Assembly (NCBI RefSeq): GCF_026151205.1
Contig: NC_087081.1
Span: forward strand, 1,359,386 to 1,423,385
DNA from: Bolinopsis microptera
Taxonomy: Eukaryota; Ctenophora; Tentaculata; Lobata; Bolinopsidae
Direction: 5' to 3'
Length of the DNA stretch: 64,000 bases
Of this stretch, positions 54,926-64,000 are shown piece after piece (within the stretch, counting starts at the first letter, position 1; every line of letters starts with the position of its first letter). The notes under the pieces were generated by a model. It saw only the letters and a list, made by a program, of their open reading frames with translations, was not told where the DNA came from and did no database searches. The translations under genes and the position numbers were made by a program.

Positions 54926-55890
54926 GTTGGGTTTGTCTTCTTTATGCTTTTACCTTATTCCAGCTTTTATTTGTTAATTTCAAGATATTAATATGCATTA
55001 TATTATTACAAAGGAAGGTGCAACTAGTAAAATAAGTTATCAAATGTGAATGTTAACACAGTAACAGGCTTTTGGAATATTGTTAATATGGATAATCGCT
55101 GAAAAACATATTGCATCCGGAGTAAATGATTCATCGCTTATTGATAAAGACTTTGTCGCTGAGGATTGATTTTAAATTTATACTTATAGCTGAAGATGAA
55201 ATTTGTAGCGGCGAACAGAATTCCAACTCGGGAACTGGTAATAATAAGTCAGATCTGGTTTAAAAGTTGAGACCATCAACAGCGACAGCTCTTACATCGA
55301 GTCGATTAAAGAGCATGTCTAATTCCATAATCTACTATCTTTACTGTATTACGGAAATGTGATCTCGAGTTGGAATTGAGTGCGTTACCTGTACGGAATT
55401 CCTAACGCACAAAATTCTTAATTTAGGAATGATTAGCACGGCTTGTTCAACAAAAAAGGATTTTATAGCATGAGACGGTTAGATAACTTCTGAAGAACTT
55501 GTCAACATTTTACGATTTTAGGTTTTGTAGTTTGTATGACATTTAATATTGCAGAGTGTTAAATTAATTCAACCCTTACGAAGGCTACCTGACATTTATA
55601 CTGAATCATGAAAACCGGTCAAAAATCATAATTCAACAAAAACTGTCATTAACCAGTCACTTATAAAAGTGTAACAGGATCATTTGGATAGATTTTGTCA
55701 GGGCAGTTTTTAAAGTTTCGTAGCAATAAGTATATCATTATATGTTTGTAATGCGGTGCAGTTAAATTTGTTCCCTTCAAAAAAAAACGGAGAACATTTT
55801 GATTGAAAACGGATCAGCTCCATTTATTCTAATACAAATGTTTGCGAAAAGACAAATAAATGATTGAGCTGGAGTCAGAAGATAATAATT
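54926..55890. other. Receptor 3' flank, unassigned
   Basis: No canonical AATAAA close to the stop (AATAAG near 55031). No gene was recognised. Confidence 0.35.
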
Positions 55891-55920
55891 TAATACTTAC
55901 TTACAAGTAAGTAAGTATTA
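55891..55920. repeat. 30-bp palindrome (TAATACTTACTTAC arms)
   Basis: 14-bp perfect arms around AA. Confidence 0.85.
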
Positions 55921-56239
55921 AGTCTTAGAATTTTGATCAAATTATAAAGGTCAAGGTTTATTATTAAAGATCAGTAGGCTGTAGGATAGCCCTAAATACT
56001 GATACTCTATAATCGGCATGCCAAGTTTTCCGGCCAAATGTTTCCTCTTTTATTCTTTAGTTTTGAGTAGAATCAGTAATTTATAAGGTTTTAAAGATTT
56101 TTGTTCATTCCTTGAATGTACAAACATGCTTCTAAATGATAATACTTATCACTTGTCCGGACAACTTGCAGTTGATGAAGCAATAAAGGATAATATTTAA
56201 TTATCATATGGTAAATATATATGTTAAATAATTAAATAT

Positions 56240-56480
56240 CGAGTTATGGCATAATGTTACGATTCAGATTACAATCTGCTTTCTCAAACTACGTTGTTGA
56301 TGATTCTCTGCAGTTCGTCTTTGAAGATAATAATTATTAAATGTGTTGTTTGGGCCGTCGAGTTATGGCATAATATTATTAATCAGATTATATCATTAAT
56401 GGATTTTACTTGGATAATTAATGTACTTTCTGTTTCCTCAAATTACGTTGGTGATGATTCTTTGCAGTTATTTTTTTCAC
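56240..56480 (+). repeat. Degenerate ~120-bp tandem duplication
   Basis: CGAGTTATGGCATAAT and ACGTTG.TGATGATTCT.TGCAGTT occur twice (near 56240/56358 and 56291/56443). Confidence 0.6.
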
Positions 56481-56617
56481 GAATCTAACTCAAATCATCT
56501 TCATCCAAGAAAATACAATTATCTCATCACTGATATGATACGATGATGTGATAATTCAACGAAATAGCTACCTCATGATCTAGAATCAAACACCGCGGAC
56601 CCTTCCATTTCCACTCC

Positions 56618-56769
56618 CTGATTCCTCCTCCTCCACTTCCTGATTCCTCCTCCTCCACTTTCTGATTCCTCCTCCTCAACTTCCTGATTCCTCCTCCTCC
56701 ACTCCCTGATTCCTCCTCCTCCAATCCCTGATTCCTCCTCCTCCACTCCCTGATTCCTCCTCCTCCACT
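56618..56769 (+). repeat. 22-bp minisatellite (CTGATTCCTCCTCCTCCACT)
   Basis: About seven copies of a pyrimidine-rich unit. The 65-codon minus-strand frame (EEEESGSGGG type) is a by-product. Confidence 0.92.
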
Positions 56770-57690
56770 GATTATTCGTTCTAAAAAAATGAGGGAATGT
56801 CCTAAATTTTTCCCCGTTAAACCTAGGCCATAGGATCAGCTGATAATTAGTGATAAGTCGAAAGATTGCAAATCTGCACTTGCACTGAATTAGCTTCGGG
56901 TCTAGTGCTATATATAATTAAATATCATGACCATTTTAATACCGATTCTGCAGACCTCATTGTTATATTTGATAAATGGCGATGGTCGATGATTCTTGCA
57001 CCATCTTTTGCACCATCTTTTGGTTTAATAATACGTAATGTTTATTTCGATTTAAGTTATTCAGTTAATCTGATCAATAATCGCATAACTGCATGGTATT
57101 AAGAATAGTCAATTTGAACTGTCCTGAAAGTAATATTACGAAGATAGAGAAGCTGGAAGATTAAGGTGATTAAGGTTATTTTAAAATAACCGCTCGTGCA
57201 GTGTGCTAAATCACGTCGGCGTTATTTTCATAATAATCCCTCGTGCTACGCACTCAAAATTATTATAAACTTTTAAACTTTAAACAAAAAATAGGCTCGG
57301 AGGATATTCTACAGTCGGATTGGAGGTTGGTTTCCATGGTTTCCATATTACAGAGTCAAACTTTGCAAGGAAACCTTGTGGTTATCCTCTAATTATCCTA
57401 ATTCAGTAATAGATCACCTGAGTCGGGTAATTGATCATTTTCAATAGGATATTAAATCTTCACACTATTCATTTTTTAAATGATGGTCACGACTGATACC
57501 AGCATGGAAATCGAATATTTAACTTTGTCAAATAAATACAAATTAATTCATAAAATCACAAAGCATTCAACCGATCTTTCACGGTTAAAGGGAGCTACCG
57601 ATGTCAAAATCAGCACTAAATCTTCTCAGCACTAAATCTTCTCGGCAATAAATCTTCTCAGCACTAAATCTGATTCGAGAGATTAAAGAC
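56770..57690. other. Unassigned
   Basis: CAGCACTAAATCTTCTC is repeated three times near 57610-57670. No gene was recognised. Confidence 0.35.
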
Positions 57691-57693
57691 TTA

Positions 57694-58158
57694 GGGGCCA
57701 TCTACTTAGGACGTCCGGCAAATAGGGAATGGGTGGTTTTGGAATTTCGGACAAATCCGGACAGGGGGAGGGGGGTGGTTTCTGAAAATCCGGACGTCCG
57801 GAAATTTTGGCAGAATTATAAATGAAAAAGTCCCATTATTATTTCAACTCTTTAACACTAATAACTGTAAGTTTAGATCCCTGTATTTTGAACGAGTACT
57901 TAAATATACTTACATGTAATTGTAACTGTGCTAAACTTGTTCGACACTAAATGCTGAAATGCATTATTATCTATTTTAAGAAACTACACATTTTATTAAC
58001 AATGAATTTAAGTTGGTTTTATTTGTACTCTAAAGTAGCTGGAAATCCGGACGTCCGGGGGAGGGGTGTGGTTTTTAAAATTCGGACAAACCCGGATAGG
58101 GGGAGGGGGGTGGTCTGAAAATCTGCGATTTTGGCGGACATCTTAAGTAGATGGCCCC
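57694..58158. mobile_element. PIF/Harbinger-like MITE (GGGGCCATCTACTTA ends)
   Basis: GGGGCCATCTACTTAGGACG at the left faces the inverted copy ending GATGGCCCC at 58158. Both sides are flanked by TTA (57691-57693, 58159-58161), the 3-bp target of PIF/Harbinger. Subterminal parts repeat TCCGGACGTCCGG and CGGACAAA.CCGGA next to G-rich GGGGGAGGGGGGTGG. No transposase. Confidence 0.75.
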
Positions 58159-58161
58159 TTA

Positions 58162-59166
58162 AAGAGTTCGAAATCCACAAATTATTGCTGTAATCTGGCC
58201 CACTTAGCAAGTCTGCGATTTATGCAACTAATTTCTCGAGCTGTAAATTGTTTGCCACGATCCCTCTAAAGTAGGACCTGAAGTCGACCATATACTTATT
58301 TGTGCATGCACCAATTAGATTATCCACGATAATCGGTCTTCATTCAAACAAATTATCGAAACCTTACAAGGCCGAGGTCTAATCAGGTTTGTCGCTGCTC
58401 AGCTGTACGGTTGCAAAAACGACCTCTCCGTCATCAGACCATAGAGGCCCCAAATTCTGACCAAGAGTAATTCCAGCTTTCTTGTATCCGAGCTCTAACA
58501 ATATCCCGCAGCTCCATAAACTTATAAACATCCATCAAATTTAGAAATAATGCATTATTTAATGTATATAGCTTCCCAATTATACACCATAGCTTCCTAG
58601 TTTTGTATTAACTTCCAAATGATTTCCTCAGCTTAATCATTCCGTCTCGACAGTGGGGTGTGTTAAATACCAGTTTAGCTGAGGTATCCTTATTGAGTCA
58701 TGAACCTCTTTTATCCTACGTAGGGAATAAATCATCAGCTGATATTGATAAGGGTTTAGATGATTAATTAAGATTTAAGTTGTTTAAGATTTACAATATT
58801 AAACAACAGTCGATTAAAATGTGTCTACCTTCTATTCAGTACAATGTCATCCATTAAGAAGACCCCAAAGCAGATTAATCCATAGTGACCTAAATAACAG
58901 TCCTCCTCTTCCCTTGCTTGACCTATTCTTCACAAATACGACAAATAGAAACAAATAAAAAAACCAGAGACTAGTATATAATGTTAAATGTAGAGTATCT
59001 TGACTGCGAATAAAACTAAAAATACTTCTCCCACAAACAGCGAATGATCACAATTTAGTCAAATATACAAAGATCTTCATAGCATTTGTAATTGTTGAGT
59101 TCTGAGGGTCAGAAAACTATGGGTGCGACCTAGATCAGTGATCAACAATCAATATGCCGGCAATTA
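58162..59166. other. Unassigned
   Basis: No gene or clear element was seen. Confidence 0.35.
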
Positions 59167-59333
59167 TATACGCTAATCTAACTGCGTATTATGCGATTAC
59201 ACTATTAATTGGAAATTGATACAATAATCGCACGAGGCGAAGCCGAGTTCGATTATTGCAGTTATTTCACGAGGCGCAGCCGAGTGCAATAACTGGTGTA
59301 ATCGTATTATACATGCAGTTAGATTCGCGTATA
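59167..59333. mobile_element. 167-bp MITE (TATACGCTAATCTAACTGC ends)
   Basis: Terminal arms of about 35 bp, TATACGCTAATCTAACTGC and its complement ending GCGTATA. Inside are two GAGGCG.AGCCGAGT words. The ends may include a TA duplication as in Tc1/mariner MITEs. Confidence 0.75.
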
Positions 59334-60351
59334 ACTCCACGCCTCTGATGTTATAACCAGTGTAATTAGTTTATAATCGCACCTACTTTGTTGTAATACA
59401 GGGTGGGCCTCAAAAGTCTACCCATTTTTATCTCTTAAAATTGTAACAGCTCGCTGAGATCTCACTAATTATTTTATTTCAGAATGGAAAAGCGCCATAA
59501 CTTACGTTCTGATTAATATTTTTGATTCAAATTTTTAGAGAATGTCAATCTTAATTAGACACAACTTCGTGCTAAGTTTTGTGTGAGTCTGAGCTTGTCT
59601 GACAAAGTTAGCTCCTGAGTGTGCTAGCTTTAATTTCTCATCCAGAACTGTTTACATTGGTTAATAGAAACCACCAAAAAAAATCCTTGGTAAAAAAATT
59701 AAAAAACCACCGATTTATTTATGTTTTACCAATTCTATTGACCATGATACATCGCACATTCCATGTGAGAAGAACGATATGGACACGTTCATTGAAGTTT
59801 GAGGATATTGGTAAATTTCTAAAATAGCGTTTTCAACGATAGTGGCTTAATTTTAGCATCTATTAATCTAGCGTGTTCATAAGTTCTGAACATTAGCCAC
59901 GTGACCCATACTCCCATATGCACTGCTCAGAAATAAAATGTATTGCTTTTAGGCACTATAATGTAAAAAATGTCACATTTTTGTGACATTGTTTACCATA
60001 GCTGCCCAATTATCATTCCTTGGTCTGAAATATAGTAGATTAGGTCAATCTAACAATTATGATACAACATTGGTTAAAAGGCACGGATCGAACGGCTTTA
60101 AGGCAATATTTCGTAAACTTTGTCACACTCAGAATACGAGACCTCTTTTCTACTGTGAGGTGTCCTCAAAACCCTTTCAACTCATTATTTGATGGTTCTT
60201 CTGCCAATCATAGCCCTAAAATATGTTGTTTTGAAAAGTTAGCTAATACATGCACTTGGTTATTGGGAAATGATGTAAATTCTGTCACATTATATGGAAT
60301 TTGAAATTCTGGGTGAATTTCCGAAATCATTTATATCTGATTTTGGTTTGG

Positions 60352-60795
60352 AAGGCGGGAAAACTCTATATAAGGACGATACACGGATACAGTTGATTCA
60401 AGTATAGGGCAGTTGATGTAAACATCGTCACACAATTATACGACATCGTAAATAGGTTACATTTTGCGGGGAAAATCTATATAAGGACGATACACGGATA
60501 CAGTTTATTCAAGTATAGGGCAGTTGTTGTAAACATCGTCACAAAATGATACGACATCGTAAATAGGTTACATTTTGCGGGAAAACTCTATATAAGGACG
60601 ATACACGCGGATACAGTTGATTCAAGTATAGGGCAGTTGATGTAAACATCGTCACAAAATGGTACGACATCGTAAATAAGTTAAATTTTGCGGGAAAACT
60701 CTATATAAGGACGATACACGGATACAGTTGATTCAAGTATAGGGCAGTTGATGTAAACATCGTCACAAAATGATAAGACATCATAAATAGGTTAA
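60352..60795 (+). repeat. 111-bp tandem repeat x4 with TATATAAGG
   Basis: Units start near GCGGGAAAACTCTATATAAGG (TATATAAGG at 60367, 60478, 60589, 60702) and contain GATACAGTTGATTCAAG and GTAAACATCGTCAC. Each looks like a TATA box with a possible start site about 30 bp downstream. Confidence 0.92.
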
Positions 60796-60859
60796 ATTTG
60801 GAAACAATGATTATAGAATGAAATAGTCTGTGATTAACATATTACATACATTATAAAAT

Positions 60860-61630
60860 GGGCAGGGGTTTTTATATTTCCTGTACCTCTGTATTAATCA
60901 TTTCGGACTGTAATTAGGACTGTTCACGTGAAAGAAATTGTATCTAAATTTTACAATGACGTACTCGTATGTGACGAAATTTACATTTCTTGACCCTATT
61001 TTGAAGAACCATACCTCGGTTAGAATTCAATGTTCTTCCAGGAATTATTGGTTGGTTATTGTTCAGCAAATTAGAACTCAAGTTTAACAATGCTGAGTTT
61101 AATTTTACTAAGTTATTGAAATGTGACGAAATTCACTTTTCCTGCCCCAACAGTATAGTTTCAATGTGATGAAAAATTGGCATGGGTTTCTACATTTCTT
61201 GTATAAATCCATTCCGACTATAATAAGGACTATTGGTAGGAAATAAAATCTATCTAAATTTTAAAATTACGTATGTGACGAAATTTACATTTCTTGCCCC
61301 TATTTTAAAGAACCATACCTCAGTTAAAATTCAATTTTCTTCCAGGAATTATTGGTTGGTTATTTTTCAGCAAATCAGAACCCAAGTTTAACAATGCTGA
61401 GTTTGATATCACTAATTTACCGAAATGTGACGAAATTTACTTTTCCTGCCCCAATGTGATGAAAAATGGGCATGGGTTTCTATATTTCCTGTATAAATCC
61501 ATTCTAGCTATAACTCTATAATAAGGGCAGTTGATATGAAAGAAAATCTATCTAACTAATGCTATGGCTGATGTGACGAAATTTACATTTCTTGCCCCTA
61601 TTTTGAAGAATCATACCTCAATTAGTATAT
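60860..61630 (+). repeat. ~300-bp tandem repeat x ~2.6
   Basis: Three units share GGGTTTCTA.ATTTC, TGTGACGAAATTTACATTTC and CATACCTC, near 60860, 61179 and 61467. Spacing varies between about 290 and 320 bp. Confidence 0.8.
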
Positions 61631-62829
61631 AATGTTACTTTATCACCATCACTATGTCGATAAATTAGTTATTTTGCCAACACGGAGCAAATAAAGTTAT
61701 AATATTTTTTTTTGTGACGAAATTTACAAATTTTTACCCTGTTCAGGTGTTGAAATTTTGCCAATGTTAACATATCACTGCCATATAATAATTTATATGA
61801 CCGGCGTATGGTTGAAATATTGTTAATTGATCCATAGTACGTAATATAGGGTGTTTAAGTTGGTATACTAATATTTACTCAATTTCACACATGTTGAGAA
61901 ATCATACAAATTTATGTGACTAAATTTACCTATTTCTGCCTTCTGTATTTGTATTTGCCTATAACAATGAAATATGTGAACAATTCCAAACACATTCAGC
62001 TCACAAAATAATGCTAGACTATTCGGCATTTCTTGTCAGGATGTCATAAACATCCCTCATATAAATTTCTTAAATGTGTGACGGAGTTTACATGGTGCTA
62101 CCATTTAACGAAAAAAGTCGCTAAATATGTAGATAATAGTCATATGCAACTATCCTATAAATTTGAAATTCGAAAATTTGGTCAAACACGGCAACAAGGG
62201 GTCCATATAAACTCTGTCACGTTTTAATAGTGTGACAAAGTTTACAACTCACTGCCGGCCGCATTTAAGCGATATCTTATCGTCTGATAAAGATATCGTT
62301 ATGCGACAAAGTTTATCTAGAGGATGAAACGATTATCCTAACCATTGAGGGTTTATATAGTTTTATAGTGTGACACATTTTACATCATCGTGCCATTTAG
62401 TAGGGTCACTAATATTTACCAATATCCTCAAACTTCAATGAACGTGTCCATATAAACAAGCAGGAAGGATCATCTGTGATAGTCCTTATCAGTTAAAATA
62501 TAGAGAGAATGGAATGTACGATGGATCCATGTGAATAGAATTGGTAAAACGTGAATAAATCGGTGGTTTTTGATTTTGTTACCCAGGATTTTTTTTGTGG
62601 TTTCTATTAACCAATGTTAACAGTTCTGGATGAGAAATTCAAGCTAGCTCACTCAGGGGCTAAATTGGTCAAATAAGCTCAGTGAAGCTCGCAATCACAC
62701 AAAACTTGCCACAAATTTTTAGCTACTTGTATTGTTATTAACATTCTGTGAAATTTAGAAGCAAAAATATTTATCAGAACATAAGTTATGCCACTTTTTG
62801 TTTTACAAATAAACCGTGAGAAATTTGCC

Positions 62830-64000
62830 CTGCCTCATAAGCTCATACTGTGTTGTGTTAATGCAATGTAAGGATTGACTTATTCCAAACACAAGGAAAG
62901 ATGTTGTCCTAAACTATAAATTTAAATTTATGCCCACTAATGTATTTCGTGCGACCATTGCACCAACGGTCGTCAAACTACCTCAGGTAGTTGATTTAAG
63001 TCAATACTTGAATCAGCACCTCACAGTAGTAAAATACTCAGTTTGAATTAGGTCCTCATTTTGTGAGGTGCTCTCTCTTAGTCTAAGCATCTGCCTGAGC
63101 CCTGATTTACAGCATCTTTCAGGGAATCAGTGCAATTAGTTTAGTAATCGTACCTAATAAGATTTCGGTGACTCTCAAAACAGTGCAATTAGTTTTGTAA
63201 TCGCACCCCCTGGAAAAAAAATCTACCAAAAACCGGTGCAATTATGGAATTAATAAATGGCCGCCAAATAGGTCAAAAGTGGAGTTATATCAGTAAGGTG
63301 CCAGGTGGTCTGTGTACAAAATTGCTGGAAAAGATCGCTGGTGGAGATCTCCTGTCTGTTTAAAATAACCACCATAACAATAATTGGTGCGAGGAATAAA
63401 AAATGATCGTCTTTCAGCTAGTAATAAATGGTCTTCCCACGGTAAAAAATTATCCCCTTAGTTACTGAATAACAAAGGGTCACCTCAGAGCAACAAACGG
63501 CCGCTAATCGGGTGATTTTATCAACAGCAGCAATAGTAACGGTCCTATCAGGAAACAAATGATCTAAATAAATAGTAAATTATGGTTTTAGAATTTAAGT
63601 ATTCTAAATTTGTAAAAAGTAGATCGAGGCGTGGCATATTTCGTTATAGCTCTATAGGAAATGAACCGGACCAAAGAAGAACCGCATGCCGGACTGCAGA
63701 CAGGATTTCTGGTTAGCTAGGGTGGTCAATTACCACTGGTCATACGTCTTCATGATGAACAATATTTGCTTAATCTAGTTATTCTTTATTTTGTCGAATT
63801 TGTGGTACTGGTAGGAAGCCATTCTTTCTCTCCCAACATGAATGAGAGCATGACACGCGTGTTGCGAATATTAATAACGAATATTAATAACGGCACGCTC
63901 CTTATCACGCATACTGCAAATTAAGTCCTTTCAAGGTGCGATGTGGTAACGAATTCTCTTCTCACTTGCAACTTGCACCCTTTAGTTGTAATTTCGTACC
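62830..64000. other. Unassigned right edge
   Basis: GTGCAATTAGTTTTGTAATCGCACC-type words occur near 63131 and 63183 (a related copy is at 59361). No gene was recognised to the end of the window. Confidence 0.35.

Larger units (their letters stand above)
59456..62829. mobile_element. 3.4-kb long-TIR element filled with oriented GTGACRAARTTTAC motifs
   Basis: The left arm 59456-59818 is inverted at 62413-62829, more diverged outward and highly similar inside (CCAGAACTGTTTACATTGG / CCAATGTTAACAGTTCTGG; GAGGATATTGGTAAAT / ATTTACCAATATCCTC). The interior has no long open frame but many copies of a 14-bp motif: about 7 reverse copies in 59963-60766 and about 11 direct copies in 60971-62383. Two tandem arrays (111 bp x4 and about 300 bp x3) lie inside. 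It is probably a non-autonomous DNA transposon whose subterminal motifs bind a transposase; the class is not recognised. Confidence 0.7.

Overview
This is an AT-rich stretch of an animal (metazoan) nuclear genome. It has GT-AG introns, a class A 7TM receptor, non-LTR, LTR and piggyBac transposons, several MITEs and very long tandem arrays. The repeat mix and receptor style would suit a non-bilaterian such as a cnidarian, but nothing here fixes the species. All family names come from reading motifs and splice signals by eye; no database was searched.

Layout. (1) 0.8-9.45 kb, + strand: an eight-exon gene for a 406-residue integrase-core (DDE) protein. All splice phases join and the three acidic residues are present. 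Its introns hold an inverted-repeat element built from CAATGGAC/GTCCATTG words, a decayed LINE and a (GTCTCT)n/(CT)n tract. An upstream segment (337-697) is repeated inside intron 2 (2251-2619). (2) 9.8-18.4 kb: fold-back elements, hairpins, two clusters of CACGTG boxes and much unassigned DNA. (3) 18.6-26.26 kb: a satellite of a 51-bp monomer, interrupted by an inserted ORF1-only retroelement (18781-20166) and containing a tandem duplication of a 27-monomer block. (4) 26722-36558: a full-length gypsy-type LTR retrotransposon on the minus strand, with identical 115-bp LTRs, a CATGT target duplication, a polypurine tract and an intact 1503-codon Gag-Pol. A piggyBac-type element (about 26.94-31.60 kb) lies nested in its 3' end; its transposase carries a reader-like N-terminus and a coiled-coil repeat and is broken by one frameshift. 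(5) 37287-47740: about 400 copies of a 26-bp repeat with a 4.5-kb higher-order duplication. (6) 47.9-51.7 kb: nested MITEs and a deleted LINE. (7) 53951-54925: an intact single-exon 7TM receptor lacking the DRY and NPxxY signatures. (8) 56.6-64 kb: minisatellite, a Harbinger-like MITE, a small TIR element and a 3.4-kb long-TIR element filled with oriented copies of GTGACRAARTTTAC.

The likely functional coding units are the integrase-core gene, Gag-Pol and the receptor. Nearly everything else is repeat or transposon DNA. The items most worth following up are the 59.4-62.8 kb element, the reader-coil-piggyBac transposase with its flanking 16-bp palindromes, and the intact integrase-core gene.
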